From JAFAGX01 sp035623255 (lineage in GTDB: Bacteria; Acidobacteriota; Terriglobia; Terriglobales; Acidobacteriaceae): a stretch of 64,000 nt of DNA. A program made the translations under genes and the position numbers. The DNA lies in contig DASPTU010000125.1 in the NCBI GenBank assembly GCA_035623255.1, positions 124,001-188,000 of the forward strand. Direction: 5' to 3'. Shown piece by piece: positions 28,120-37,057 of this stretch. How positions within the stretch are numbered: the stretch's first letter is position 1; each line of letters starts with the position of its first letter. The notes beneath the pieces were generated by a model, which saw nothing but the letters and a program-made list of their open reading frames with translations, did no database searches and was not told the origin of the DNA.

Positions 28120-28923
28120 CTATCTTGCTGCTTGCGCCGACAGCGCTTTCATTCCCGGCCGCAGCCACCAGATCACACCGCCCGTAATGACCAGGCCAAT
28201 CGCGATCAGTTGTGTCCCCGTCATGGCTCCGCCAAAAACCGAGCCCCGTCCGGGATCGTCACGAAGGAATTCGAGGAAGTACCGTGCCACTCCATAAAGA
28301 AAGAGATATGCGCCAAAGACCTGGCCATCGAACTTTTTGTGCTTCAGTATCCACATGAGAATGAAGAAATTCGCCAGCTCCACGGCAGATTCGAAAAGCT
28401 GCGTCGGTTCAAGGGGAACCCCGAGAGGAGTGCCAACCCATGCCTGCGCCAGCGGATTCTTGAACGTCACGCCCCAGAAATGCGTCGTTGGTTTCCCATA
28501 GCAGCAACCGGCGGCGAAACATCCCAATCGGCCAATCGCATGTCCCAACGCTAACCCCGGCGCGAACGCATCGCATGTCGCCAGCGCCGGCATATGATTT
28601 TTGCGAATGTACCAGGCTGCCGCCGCAAATGCCGCAATCAGCCCTCCGGAAAACACGCCGCCCGCTTGCAACGTTCCGAAGCTGAAGATCTCGCGCGGGT
28701 GGGCAGCATAGTAGCCCCAATCGTTGACGATATAAAGAATTTTCGCGCCAACGATCCCACTGAGCACCACCAGAATTCCAAAATTCCAGGCGTGCTCGGG
28801 ATTGATGCCTTGCTTTTCGGAATTCCGAACGCTGATCCAAAGCCCGATCAGAACCCCAACCGATACCAGCAGGCCATACGTGGGCAGGCTGAAATTGCCA
28901 ATGTGGAAGAGTCTTGGGAACAC
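28120..28923 (-). CDS. lgt: Prolipoprotein diacylglyceryl transferase
   Basis: Inner-membrane enzyme that transfers diacylglycerol from phosphatidylglycerol to the lipobox cysteine of prolipoproteins. The family signature is clear (GHAIGRLGCFAAGCCYGKPT), and the sequence has seven or so hydrophobic helices. The conserved ARYFLEFLRDD region lies near the C-terminus. The 267 aa are a normal length. It would act on the lipoprotein encoded at 25582-26892, among others. The gene points the same way as the pseudouridine synthase, 126 bp away. Confidence 0.94.
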   Translation of the reverse strand: MFPRLFHIGNFSLPTYGLLVSVGVLIGLWISVRNSEKQGINPEHAWNFGILVVLSGIVGAKILYIVNDWGYYAAHPREIFSFGTLQAGGVFSGGLIAAFAAAAWYIRKNHMPALATCDAFAPGLALGHAIGRLGCFAAGCCYGKPTTHFWGVTFKNPLAQAWVGTPLGVPLEPTQLFESAVELANFFILMWILKHKKFDGQVFGAYLFLYGVARYFLEFLRDDPGRGSVFGGAMTGTQLIAIGLVITGGVIWWLRPGMKALSAQAAR

Positions 28924-29093
28924 TGATTAATTAGATGCCGATTTTTCGCGTTTCTACCAACAGTTTAGCAGAAAAAGGCGTAGCGTCCTCTCTCAATATG
29001 CGCCACCCGCTTATTTATCCTGTCATCCCAAACCCGGCTTCAGCTGGTGAGGGGTCACTCAAGAATGTCGTAAATAGGAGTGCCATCTCCCGT

Positions 29094-30116
29094 CTACCGG
29101 CCATACACCAAAATAACGAAACTATCAGGCAGGATGCTGCGCCGCGGATGAGGATTCTCTGCCGTGGGCGCGGGCGGCGGTCCGAACTTCGCTGTCACCA
29201 GCACTACATTGTGGGTCTTCTCGTCCAGAGCCATGGTTCTCGCTCCAGGTTCAGTCTGAACATTCTGCACGACGGTGAATTTGTCGGGTGAGTCCTCTTT
29301 AACGACTGTCAGCACCCCTTGCCCGCAGGAGGCAAACGCCAGGCTCGTCTCCGCATCAAATCCGTTCGCGTCCACACCTTCGCCGATCGCAGGTGTGGCA
29401 ATCAGCTTTCCGTTGTCGGCATCCACCACCGCCATCATTTTGTTGTCACAGCCCGCAAACAGACGGCGGTTCTTGCGATCGATCGCCAGCCCACTCGGCT
29501 CCTGGCATGGCGCCAGCGGCCAACGCGCCTTGACCTCAAGTTTCTGCGGATCAATCGCATCGATCTGGCTCTTGTCTTCAATGTTTACGAAGATCTCACC
29601 TTTGCCATCGCTCTGCGCAAATTCCGGCTTACCCTCCAGCTTGATTGTGCCCACGACGTTCCCACTGGCAGCGTCAATCGAAGTTGCGTCCTGGCTCCGG
29701 CCATTAAACGCAAAAACCCGCTTGCTCGCCGGATCGTACAAAATGGCATCCGGATTCTCCCCAGCTTTGACCTTATTGAGCGTCTTCAACGATTGCATGT
29801 CAAAAATCGTGACTGTGCCTTCGCGCCCGTCGCTTACAAAGCCTTTCCCGAACTCCGGCGCCAGGGCAATGCCATGAACGCCTTGCGTGTCGGGGATGTC
29901 GCCCACAAGCTTGCCGGTGTCCACGTCCAGCACGATAACGTGCGTGGCGCGAGAGATGTAGAGCCGCCGCGAGGAGCTGTCAATCGTCAGATAATCCCAG
30001 CCGCCTTCGCCGCCCAACTTGTACGTGGTTATGAGGTGATAACCGCCATCAGCGGCGAACGCAGAAATGCCCAGCCCCAAGACAAGGCTGTAACAAAGAG
30101 CTGCTATGCGAGTCAT
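29094..30116 (-). CDS. Secreted YncE-like beta-propeller protein
   Basis: 340-aa exported protein with a signal peptide (MTRIAALCYSLVLGLGISAFA). It is made of repeated beta-propeller blades of the YncE/PQQ-type family, with recurring elements such as SSRRLYISRATHVIVLDVDTG, ASKRVFAFNG and KNRRLFAGCDNK. No catalytic motif is visible. Such proteins are usually periplasmic binding or scaffold proteins, and in some genomes they sit with redox or metal genes. There is no such context here. The transcript ends shortly before lgt. Confidence 0.8.
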   Translation of the reverse strand: MTRIAALCYSLVLGLGISAFAADGGYHLITTYKLGGEGGWDYLTIDSSSRRLYISRATHVIVLDVDTGKLVGDIPDTQGVHGIALAPEFGKGFVSDGREGTVTIFDMQSLKTLNKVKAGENPDAILYDPASKRVFAFNGRSQDATSIDAASGNVVGTIKLEGKPEFAQSDGKGEIFVNIEDKSQIDAIDPQKLEVKARWPLAPCQEPSGLAIDRKNRRLFAGCDNKMMAVVDADNGKLIATPAIGEGVDANGFDAETSLAFASCGQGVLTVVKEDSPDKFTVVQNVQTEPGARTMALDEKTHNVVLVTAKFGPPPAPTAENPHPRRSILPDSFVILVYGR

Positions 30117-30220
30117 ATTTGTTCCTCGGAGAGAGATCGGAACGACTGGCGCCCCAAGCCAATACTTAACAGCGGACTAGCTTAAACCAAGCTTAACAGG
30201 ACGTGGATTGGAGAAAAATC

Positions 30221-30294
30221 TGGCTGCCCCCCAGGGATTCGAACCCCGATATGCTGATCCAGAGTCAGCTGTCCTGCCGTTGAACGAGGGGGCA
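30221..30294 (-). tRNA. tRNA-Gln (anticodon CUG)
   Basis: Read on the minus strand, the sequence folds as a full cloverleaf. The acceptor stem is TGCCCCC/GGGGGCA with discriminator G, and the CCA tail is encoded (complement of 30221-30223). The D-arm region is GTTCAACGGCAGGAC. The anticodon stem GCTGA/TCAGC carries the loop CTCTGGA, so the anticodon is CTG, reading CAG. The T-arm is CGGGG-TTCGAAT-CCCTG, with one G-U pair. The weak U1-A72 pair and G73 are typical of tRNA-Gln. It has no partner tRNA nearby. Confidence 0.95.
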
Positions 30295-30431
30295 GCGGGT
30301 TTTGCGGGAATCCGCAGCTTCGATTCTATTGGCCACCTCCAGCCCGGTCAACTTACTCGCGCTTTGGTCCGCAGCAGCGAGAGCCCGCCTGTTCTTGTCT
30401 CCCCCGACGGTTTAAGATTCGGGAAGGAGAA

Positions 30432-31049
30432 ATGTCCATGGTGACCGCCCTTGGCAGCATCACGCACTTGAGCAGCGACTACACCGAAATTGCCCGCCGC
30501 CCGCTCGAACCGGAACAGTGTTCGCTTATTGTGATCGATATCCAGGAAAAGCTCCTCCCACCGATCTTCCAGAAAGAGCGCCTGGTCAAGAATTCGCAGC
30601 TATTGATTCGCCTCGCGGGCATCTTGAAGATTCCTACGCTGATGAGCACCCAATACGCAAAAGGGCTAGGCCAAACCATCCCCGAAATCGCCTCTCTGCT
30701 GCCCGAAATCGAAGCCATCGACAAGCAGCTGTTCTCCTGCTTCGGGAGCGACGTCTTCTGCTCGGTTTTGAAACGTCTGCCCGGCAACCGCAACACGGTC
30801 CTGTTGTGCGGCATGGAAAGTCACATTTGCGTGATGCAGACCGCCCTGGGTGCGTTGCGGGAAGGCTACATTGTTCACGTTGCTTCGGATGCGGTCAGCT
30901 CGCGCACGGAGTGGAACTGGCAGATCGGGCTGGAGCGCATGCGTGCGGCCGGTGCGGTGATCTCCTCAACGGAGATGATCATTTACGAGTTGCTGCGATC
31001 ATCGGGCGCGCCTGCGTTCAAAGAGTTGCTGCCACATTTGCGGGGATAG
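30432..31049 (+). CDS. Isochorismatase-family cysteine hydrolase
   Basis: Cytoplasmic hydrolase of the YcaC/isochorismatase fold, 205 aa. The catalytic triad fits D36 (VIDIQEK), K98 (before QLFSCFG) and C133 (ESHICVMQT), with the family-typical cis-peptide region just before the Cys. The ATG at 30432 follows GAAGGAG closely. A second ATG at 30438 is possible. The substrate is unknown: relatives act on nicotinamide, amides or isochorismate, and the absence of siderophore genes makes true isochorismatase activity unlikely. The nearest neighbours are the tRNA-Gln and an unrelated kinase gene. Confidence 0.85.
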   Translation: MSMVTALGSITHLSSDYTEIARRPLEPEQCSLIVIDIQEKLLPPIFQKERLVKNSQLLIRLAGILKIPTLMSTQYAKGLGQTIPEIASLLPEIEAIDKQLFSCFGSDVFCSVLKRLPGNRNTVLLCGMESHICVMQTALGALREGYIVHVASDAVSSRTEWNWQIGLERMRAAGAVISSTEMIIYELLRSSGAPAFKELLPHLRG

Positions 31050-31128
31050 GAAACTGAGGTTGGAGACTTCTTGAAGATTTCAGATTCAGAAACTTCTTCC
31101 TTCTGACCTCTGCATTCTGAATTCTTCT

Positions 31129-32031
31129 TCACTCCTTCTGCTTCACCTTCACCACGGTGATCTTGGAGAACCCTTCAGGAAACGTCGGGGGCTTGAGCTT
31201 GGCCGCCATCTTTCTCATTACGTCCTCGCCCACGACCCGCTCGCGTTTTTGGTTGCGTTCCAAGCAAACCTCGACCGGCACATCGAAAAATACCGCCTGC
31301 ACGTCATAGCCGTAATCTTTTGCCAGTTTGATCCAGCCATGCCGGTCGTGGGGTGTGAGATTGGTCGCATCCACATAGTTCATGGGGCGTCGCGCAATCA
31401 GCCGGGCCTTCAACATGGAACGCAGATTAGAAAACACCAGATCCTGAAAGCGCTGCTCGGTTGGATCATCGAACAGCAACGACCGCAGCAAATCGCTTGA
31501 GAGCGGCGTGATGTTGTGGCGTTTAAACCACGAGCTTTTGCCCGATCCGGGCAGCCCAATTGCTAAAACAACTGTTCCTCGCGGTTGACGCGGTGCAGCC
31601 GCCTTTGCTGCCGCCCCCGGTTCTACGGAAGGCGTCGGTTCTGACACGCTGATCGCCGGAGTTGTTGGAGGAGCCGCCGCAGTTTCGGAAGAGGATGCCG
31701 CAGATCCCCGAGCAGTCGAGGAAGTTGTCCGAGAGGTCGGTTCGCTGCGACCTCCACGACCACGGCCTCGTCGCCGCCGGCGCTTGCGCGCATCGGGCGC
31801 TGAGGCGCTCTGCGTTGGCGGCGTTTCCGCTGCCTGGAATTCGGATTCCGGCGCTTCCTGCAGCACTGCCGCTGATTCCGAGCTGACCGGTTCTTCGGCC
31901 CGGGAAGATCCGGCCGGTGGCTCAATGCCATAAAACGCCGGTTGCAGCGGTGCAGGCGCGGTTTCTGCCGGAGGCTTGTCAGGTTGCTTCTTGCGGCGCT
32001 GCAGCCGCTCACGCATCCATTTGCGCATCAT
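31129..32031 (-). CDS. P-loop kinase with disordered Arg-rich N-terminus
   Basis: About 300 aa. The C-terminal half is a polynucleotide-kinase-like P-loop domain: Walker A GLPGSGKS at 159-166, then SSDLLRSLLFDD, the pattern MNYVDATNLTPHDR that follows the first phosphate site, and a lid region VCLERNQKRERVVGED. This resembles T4 PNK and the 5'-kinase domain of bacterial RNA-repair proteins. The first 150 residues are low-complexity and rich in Pro, Ala, Ser and Arg, including a run RKRRRRRGRGRGG. The start is placed at the tandem ATG at 32031. The Arg-rich part suggests nucleic-acid or membrane contact, but this is inference. No ligase or phosphatase partner is adjacent. Confidence 0.7.
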   Translation of the reverse strand: MMRKWMRERLQRRKKQPDKPPAETAPAPLQPAFYGIEPPAGSSRAEEPVSSESAAVLQEAPESEFQAAETPPTQSASAPDARKRRRRRGRGRGGRSEPTSRTTSSTARGSAASSSETAAAPPTTPAISVSEPTPSVEPGAAAKAAAPRQPRGTVVLAIGLPGSGKSSWFKRHNITPLSSDLLRSLLFDDPTEQRFQDLVFSNLRSMLKARLIARRPMNYVDATNLTPHDRHGWIKLAKDYGYDVQAVFFDVPVEVCLERNQKRERVVGEDVMRKMAAKLKPPTFPEGFSKITVVKVKQKE

Positions 32032-32126
32032 CTGGCTTGTAACACACCCAGCCGCTTGCGGGCAATGTGCCCGCACCAAGAGGCGTACGTGTACCGACCG
32101 AATTCTTACTTGAAGGCGCCATCAGT

Positions 32127-32456
32127 TCAGGTCACCTGTAGCTTCTCCGCCCCAGACAACACTTCGTAGTGCAGAACCCGCGGCCCGCGCTCAATCAGGA
32201 ATTTCTCATCCTCGGGATAGAACACGGCATTTTCATAGTCTGGACCTGCAAAGGCCTTTATAGCTTCCAGCGAGTCCCAGAGCGAGATTAAGGTAAACTC
32301 GCATTTGCCCTCGGTAACCCGCCGCAGTGTCCACACTCCTCGATTTCCAGGGACCGACGCGTACTCTTTGAGTCCGGTCTTCTGGAGGTAATCGAAGTAG
32401 GTGTCCTTGTCGGCCACCCTCGTGACTCCTCGCCAAATGCGGGCGATCATATTCAC
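32127..32456 (-). CDS. ABM-domain (dimeric alpha/beta barrel) protein
   Basis: 109-aa protein with a single antibiotic-biosynthesis-monooxygenase-type dimeric alpha/beta barrel. It starts MIARIWRGVTRVADKDTYFD and contains the characteristic ISLWDSLEAIKAFAG strand-helix. Such proteins are often heme-degrading or cofactor-free monooxygenases, but many are of unknown function, and no catalytic residues can be claimed here. The reading frame may start at residue 1 or residue 3. It is co-directional with the neighbouring gene 132 bp upstream, which is built from two similar barrels. Confidence 0.7.
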   Translation of the reverse strand: MNMIARIWRGVTRVADKDTYFDYLQKTGLKEYASVPGNRGVWTLRRVTEGKCEFTLISLWDSLEAIKAFAGPDYENAVFYPEDEKFLIERGPRVLHYEVLSGAEKLQVT

Positions 32457-32538
32457 GCTACTCGGATTTCCTGATTGGATGCGCTTTATCCCGGATTCGA
32501 CGCGGCAAAACCTCGCTTAGGCTGCACAAACCGCCCGC

Positions 32539-32576
32539 AAAAAACCCGCCCTCCGTCAGGGACGAAGGAGCGGGCG
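32539..32576 (-). terminator. Intrinsic terminator of the tandem-ABM gene
   Basis: On the minus strand an imperfect GC hairpin (arms CCCG and CTCC with GGAG and CGGG, 32545-32574) is followed by TTTTTT (complement of A at 32539-32544). It begins 14 bp after the stop codon at 32589 of the upstream gene, so it most likely ends that transcript. Confidence 0.75.
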
Positions 32577-32588
32577 ATGTGGTCTGAA

Positions 32589-33422
32589 CTACTTCTTGGC
32601 AGCCGGCTTGGGGTTCCAGAAGTTCGGGGCTACCGCGATCACCGCTTCCGGCGGCGCGCTGAGTTCGGCCGAGTAGCGGTAAATCATCGAGTCTGTGCCT
32701 TCGACGGTATCGGCGACCTCCTGTAGGTACTTCTTGTAGCCTTCCTCACCGAGAATGTCGCGGGCCGTGGGGTTCTTGTCAAAGCCGTCCAACCCGGACC
32801 GCAATCCGCTGATGTAGAAGACTGTGCCTTTGCCACCTTCCATCACCTGCGACACCAGCACTGGCTGTGTATTCTCCGCTTTCTCGCTGGCCTCTTTGAC
32901 CTCCTTCAGGAGCGCCTCGAATTCCGTAATCTTGCCTGGCCGCACGTGCACCGCGGTAGTACGCAGCACGCGGGAGTTGCCAATTAACTTTGCATAGTCT
33001 GCGGGACCAGTCGGCGCTTTTCGCGAGAGATCCCACCGGCGCTTGCGGAACTCACTCCGCCCTTCCACGATGTTGTTGTTCCAGTCATTCAACATTTTCT
33101 GCGCGCCATCTTTTCCATACGCCTTGTTCAACGCACCCATGAAGGTGTCCCCGGCCTTATCGATGTCACCATAGGAACCACGGGTGCTTACGAACACGTA
33201 GATGTTGTTCTCGCCATAGGCCGACTCCATCGCCAGCCATGTATCTCCGTTGTTTTTGCGGTTGGCGTCGGCAATCTTTCTGGCAAGGGCTTCGAAGTCG
33301 GACGTTTTCTCCGGCTTCACTCTTACGATGTAGAGATCGAGGTAGTCCCCAACGGTCTGGCCGACTGCCGGAATAACAAGGCAGACGGCGACCAGCGCGG
33401 CAAGCAAAACTCTGCGCACCAT
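32589..33422 (-). CDS. Exported tandem ABM-fold-like protein
   Basis: 277-aa protein with a clear signal peptide (MVRRVLLAALVAVCLVIPAVGQ). I chose the ATG at 33422, preceded by AAAGGAGG, over the longer open frame to 33716, whose extra 98 residues are non-coding in character. The mature part is two related repeats of about 110 residues, each beginning with a strand and helix (VKPEKTSDFEALARKI and VRPGKITEFEALLKEV). This suggests two ferredoxin-like or ABM-like barrels in one chain. Function unknown. The next gene downstream encodes a single cytoplasmic ABM protein, which may point to a common ligand or heme-related role, but that is speculation. Confidence 0.7.
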   Translation of the reverse strand: MVRRVLLAALVAVCLVIPAVGQTVGDYLDLYIVRVKPEKTSDFEALARKIADANRKNNGDTWLAMESAYGENNIYVFVSTRGSYGDIDKAGDTFMGALNKAYGKDGAQKMLNDWNNNIVEGRSEFRKRRWDLSRKAPTGPADYAKLIGNSRVLRTTAVHVRPGKITEFEALLKEVKEASEKAENTQPVLVSQVMEGGKGTVFYISGLRSGLDGFDKNPTARDILGEEGYKKYLQEVADTVEGTDSMIYRYSAELSAPPEAVIAVAPNFWNPKPAAKK

Positions 33423-33725
33423 AACGCCTCCTTTTATGTCGTTCGGTTTTATCTTTGTTGATGGGTCACACAGGATGATGCGAGAGGAATGTACGCTTCG
33501 TGATGTGCACATGTCAATGACGCGGCAAGAGTAGCGGTGCAGTTTGATTGTCACCCCGAGCAAGCTCTTGCGCAGCGAGGGACCTGGGCGATCCGCGCGA
33601 AGTTGAGGCGCTCGCACGGGCGTCTGAGCCGTGCGCCGAAATCCCGAGTGCAACGAGGGACCTTTGCGGCGCAATACGCTTAAGTCGCTTCCTTGTCCAA
33701 CTGCACCACTAGCCAAAGACTGGAA
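33423..33725. other. Intergenic stretch with dispersed repeat
   Basis: No gene is visible in these 303 bp. The part next to 33422 holds the strong ribosome-binding site of the tandem-ABM gene. The part from 33548 to about 33670 holds two copies of an imperfect sequence of the form 'CCCGAG...GAGGGACCT' (TGTCACCCCGAGCAAGC... and ATCCCGAGTGCAACGAGGGACCT), an element type that recurs in acidobacterial intergenic regions. I see no promoter for another gene. Confidence 0.6.
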
Positions 33726-34586
33726 TTAAAACCCAGCTTCGATCCGAGATCGCGGATCGAGGTAGTCTCTCAGCGCATCCCCGATAAAGTTAAACGCTAG
33801 TACGGCCAGCATGACCGCGGCAGCAGGGAAGAGGACGAGATGCGGGGCGTCAAACAGATGAGCGCGGCCATCGTTGAGCATCGTTCCCCAGCTCGCAGTC
33901 GGTGGCGCAACCCCAAGACCAAGAAAACTCATGGTCGCTTCGGCCAGAATCGCGCCAGCCATGCCAATTGCCGCTTGCACGATGACCGGCTGAATAATAT
34001 TGGGCAGAATGTGGCGCACAATTACGCGCAAATTGCTGGCCCCAAGCGCGCGTGTGGCCTCCACAAATTCGCGTTCACGGACCGCGAGAACCTGGGCGCG
34101 CACCAGTCGCGCATAGCCGACCCATCCACCGAGCGAAAGCGCCAGAACCAGGTTGAAGATTCCCGGGCCGCGAAAGGCCACAAAAGCGATCGCCAGCAGA
34201 ATCCCGGGAAACGATAAGAACGCGTTCATCACGATCACATTGAAGAAGCGATCAATACGCCCGCCATAATAACCGGCGATCGAACCGACAATCAGCCCCA
34301 GACCCAGAGAGCCCGCGACCACGCAGCTTCCCACCAGCATGGAAATCCGCGAGCCATAAATGAGCCGGGAAACAATGTCGCGCCCAAGTTCGTCGGTGCC
34401 GCCCCAATGAGCGGCAGATGGCGGCGACAGTCGGCTGGGCAAGTCGATCGAGGCTGGGTCGTGCGGCGCAATCCACGGCGCAAAAAACGCAAAGATCATG
34501 AAGATTGCAACCAGCACAACCCCGATCGTAGCCAGCGGATTACTTCGGGCCGCGGTACCAGTTAGCGAGATGGCGGAAGCAGCCAA
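33726..34586 (-). CDS. ABC permease, DppC/OppC type
   Basis: Inner-membrane permease of the peptide/nickel ABC family, 286 aa, about six transmembrane segments. The DppC pattern is visible from LPSRLSPPSAAHWGGTDELGRD and LIYGSRISMLVGSCVV. The EAA loop, where the ATPase docks, is FVEATRALGASNLRVIVRHI. Its partner is the DppB-like gene just upstream on the same strand. The start is a TTG at 34586, and no better in-frame ATG exists before the first helix. No substrate-binding protein or ATPase gene lies next to the pair. Confidence 0.85.
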   Translation of the reverse strand: MAASAISLTGTAARSNPLATIGVVLVAIFMIFAFFAPWIAPHDPASIDLPSRLSPPSAAHWGGTDELGRDIVSRLIYGSRISMLVGSCVVAGSLGLGLIVGSIAGYYGGRIDRFFNVIVMNAFLSFPGILLAIAFVAFRGPGIFNLVLALSLGGWVGYARLVRAQVLAVREREFVEATRALGASNLRVIVRHILPNIIQPVIVQAAIGMAGAILAEATMSFLGLGVAPPTASWGTMLNDGRAHLFDAPHLVLFPAAAVMLAVLAFNFIGDALRDYLDPRSRIEAGF

Positions 34587-34643
34587 AAACTGTTCACACT
34601 ATACGGCGATTAACACGTTAAGCACGTGAGCGCAAGTACCCGT

Positions 34644-35579
34644 TCACTGCCGTATCCTCGGGTTGACCACCGAATACAGGAAATCGGTCAGAAAATTCAC
34701 CGCAACATAGGTCAGCCCGATCGCGAGAATGCATCCTTCGACCAGGTAGTAATCGCGATTGCCGATAGCCTGGATGGTTAACCGTCCGATTCCTGGCCAG
34801 GAAAAAATCGTCTCCGTCACAATCGCGCCCGCCAGCAGCGCTCCAAACTGCAGCCCAATCACCGTAATAATCGGAATCATGGCATTGCGCAGCGCGTGGC
34901 AATAGACGACCGTATGTTCCGGCAGACCCTTGGCGCGGGCGGTTCGAATGTAATCTTGCCCAAGCTCTTCCAGCATCGAAGTCCGTACCATCCGCGTGAG
35001 AATCGCGGCCAAAGCGCTGCCCATGGTGATCGCCGGAAGCAGCAGATGCGCCAGCGATCCCGAACCGGACACCGGCAGCAATCCCAGCTTGATGGCGAAC
35101 AGGAGAATCAGAATAGGCCCCAGGGCAAAGTTCGGAAACGATAAGCCGAATAAACTCACGACGCTCAGCAGCCGGTCATCCCAGCGATTTCGTCGCTGCG
35201 CCGAGCGCACGCCGGCAGGGATCGAAAGAGCGATCGCCACGAGCAGCGACGCAATTGTCAGTTGCAGCGTGTATGGGTAACGCTGCGCGATGAGCCTGCC
35301 AACATTTTGATTGAAGCGCAATGAAGGCCCCAGATCGCCATGCAACACGCCCTTCCAATAATGCAGATATTGTTCTCCGAGCGGCACATCCAGACCGTAG
35401 GCATGCCTCGCCGCTTGTACGTCTGCGGCGGGAGCTCCTTCTCCCAGCATCTGCAGAATCGGGTCCCCGGGAACCAGGTGAATCAGCAGAAAAACCACCG
35501 ACACGACAAGCCATACGACTGGAAGTGCGTAAAGCAGCCGATGTGCAAGATAGCGAACCACGAACCTCCTGTAGATCAA
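34644..35579 (-). CDS. ABC permease, DppB/OppB type
   Basis: Inner-membrane permease, 311 aa, six predicted helices. The DppB pattern includes VPGDPILQMLGEGAPAADV after TM1 and the cytoplasmic EAA loop YIRTARAKGLPEHTVVYCHA. The open frame begins with TTG at 35579. An AGGAGG sits inside the first codons, directly before GTG at 35561, so the true start may be there or just downstream. It is followed 57 bp later by the DppC-like gene. The pair lacks its ATPases and binding protein in the window. Peptide import is the default family function; other substrates are possible. Confidence 0.83.
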   Translation of the reverse strand: MIYRRFVVRYLAHRLLYALPVVWLVVSVVFLLIHLVPGDPILQMLGEGAPAADVQAARHAYGLDVPLGEQYLHYWKGVLHGDLGPSLRFNQNVGRLIAQRYPYTLQLTIASLLVAIALSIPAGVRSAQRRNRWDDRLLSVVSLFGLSFPNFALGPILILLFAIKLGLLPVSGSGSLAHLLLPAITMGSALAAILTRMVRTSMLEELGQDYIRTARAKGLPEHTVVYCHALRNAMIPIITVIGLQFGALLAGAIVTETIFSWPGIGRLTIQAIGNRDYYLVEGCILAIGLTYVAVNFLTDFLYSVVNPRIRQ

Positions 35580-35598
35580 GTGGCTGATTTGCCTCCTA

Positions 35599-35660
35599 CT
35601 GTCATTCCGTGCTGTCCGCAGCCGCGCTTCCGCGGTGAGGACGCGCGAGGAGTCTGCATT
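35599..35660. repeat. Dispersed TGTCATTCCG...GAGGAGTCTGC element
   Basis: The spacer between the DppB-like gene and the CBS/CorC gene holds CTGTCATTCCGTG... and ...GAGGAGTCTGC around a hairpin CCGCG-CTTC-CGCGG (35622-35635). Similar sequence lies at 38582-38650, and looser copies lie at 33548-33670. Confidence 0.55.
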
Positions 35661-35692
35661 TTCTTATCCCTCGCCAACCGGGCGCTCGCTCC

Positions 35693-37057
35693 TCACCCCA
35701 CTTTGCCTACCACCGCGTGCTGCAACTTTTCAATCTTTACTTTGGCGATGCGATGCTCGTCCATCTCTTCCACCGTGAAGCGATGCCCCTCATACTCAAA
35801 GCCCTCGCCCGCTTTGGGAATTTTTTGCAATCGCGCGAGCACAAATCCCGCCAGGGTCTCGAAGCCCGCATCTCGTGGAAGCTCCAACTCATACTGTGAT
35901 TCCAAATCGCGAATGCTTACCGAGCCGTCCAGAACCAGCGCCAGTTGGCCCTCCCAGGGCTGTTCGGGTAGCGATATGTCAAATTCATCCTGGATCTCGC
36001 CCACCAGTTGCTCAAGAATGTCCTCGACCGTGATTACGCCCGCAGTCGAGCCGAATTCATCCACTACGACGGCGAGATGACGCTTCCGGTCCTTGAACTC
36101 TTCCAGTAACTCGGTCAAAACCTTGGTCTCGGGCACAACCAACACGTCACGCATGATCTGACTGATCTTCATGGTCGAAATGCGCGCCGCCATCGGCTGC
36201 GCCGCATTCGCACTCAACCGCCATCGCGTCCAGCGCATCAGATCTTTTGAGTAGAGCACCCCAATAATATGTTCCGGGCCGCTTTGCGGGTCATAAACAG
36301 GAATTCGAGAGTGCTGCTCTTCAACCACCCGGGACAACGCCTCCTCCAGCGTCAGGTCACCGGGCAAAGAGAAAATGTCCGGCCGCGGCACCATCACCTC
36401 GCGCACCGTAATACTTTCCAGCTCCAGCGCGTGGTGAATCATCTCTTCCTGGAACTGCGGAATCTGGCCAAACTGTCGGCTCGCCGTAACTATGAGCTTC
36501 AGTTCATCAGGGGAATGCACGGGCCCCTGCCGCAGCTTGCGCGAGCCAAACAAGCGAAGAACCGAGCCTGCCGCCGTGTTCATCACAAAAATAAATGGAC
36601 GGGTGATGGTAAGAAACACATCCATGGGGGCGGCAACCGCCAGGGCGACTTGCTCGCCCCGCTGCAGGGCCAGGGATTTCGGCACCAGCTCGCCCAGGAT
36701 GACGTGCAGGCTGGTGATCAGAAAGAACGCGATTGCAATGGCGATTCCATGCGCATAAATCACCGCATACGGCATGTGTCCGAGCGATTGCTCGATCATT
36801 CGCGCCAGCACCGGCTCACCCACCCAACCGAGAGTCAGGCTAACTATGGTGATTCCCAGCTGGACGCCGTTAACCACTTCGTCCAGGTTGCGATGTAATC
36901 TTTGGACGGTACGAGCGCCGATGCGACGGGCCTCGATCAGTTCCTGGATCCGGGTATCTCGCACGCTGACAAGGGCGAACTCCGCTGCGGCAAAGAAAGC
37001 ATTCGCTGCTACCAGGAGCAGAATGACAAACACCCGCAGCAGCACATAACCGATCAT
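35693..37057 (-). CDS. CNNM/CorC-type membrane protein with CBS pair
   Basis: 454-aa protein of the HlyC/CorC ('hemolysin-like') family. An N-terminal DUF21 domain has about four membrane helices (residues 1-170). It is followed by two CBS domains (about 210-335), with VMVPRPDIFSLPGDLTLEEAL at their start, and the C-terminal CorC/HlyC transporter-associated domain, which includes HLAVVVDEFGSTAGVITVED and IQDEFD. Family members take part in Mg2+/Co2+ efflux. The CBS pair usually binds adenine nucleotides, often with Mg2+. The ATG at 37057 gives a normal-length protein. Confidence 0.88.
   Translation of the reverse strand: MIGYVLLRVFVILLLVAANAFFAAAEFALVSVRDTRIQELIEARRIGARTVQRLHRNLDEVVNGVQLGITIVSLTLGWVGEPVLARMIEQSLGHMPYAVIYAHGIAIAIAFFLITSLHVILGELVPKSLALQRGEQVALAVAAPMDVFLTITRPFIFVMNTAAGSVLRLFGSRKLRQGPVHSPDELKLIVTASRQFGQIPQFQEEMIHHALELESITVREVMVPRPDIFSLPGDLTLEEALSRVVEEQHSRIPVYDPQSGPEHIIGVLYSKDLMRWTRWRLSANAAQPMAARISTMKISQIMRDVLVVPETKVLTELLEEFKDRKRHLAVVVDEFGSTAGVITVEDILEQLVGEIQDEFDISLPEQPWEGQLALVLDGSVSIRDLESQYELELPRDAGFETLAGFVLARLQKIPKAGEGFEYEGHRFTVEEMDEHRIAKVKIEKLQHAVVGKVG

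Noticed and set aside
30208..30444. 78-aa plus-strand frame across the tRNA-Gln
   Set aside because: It covers the tRNA gene and the isochorismatase leader. The sequence is explained by the tRNA, so the frame is a coincidence.
32457..32538. Possible second promoter between the two ABM-type genes
   Set aside because: I looked for a -35/-10 pair for the 109-aa gene and found no convincing one. The terminator at 32539-32576 is the only clear signal there.
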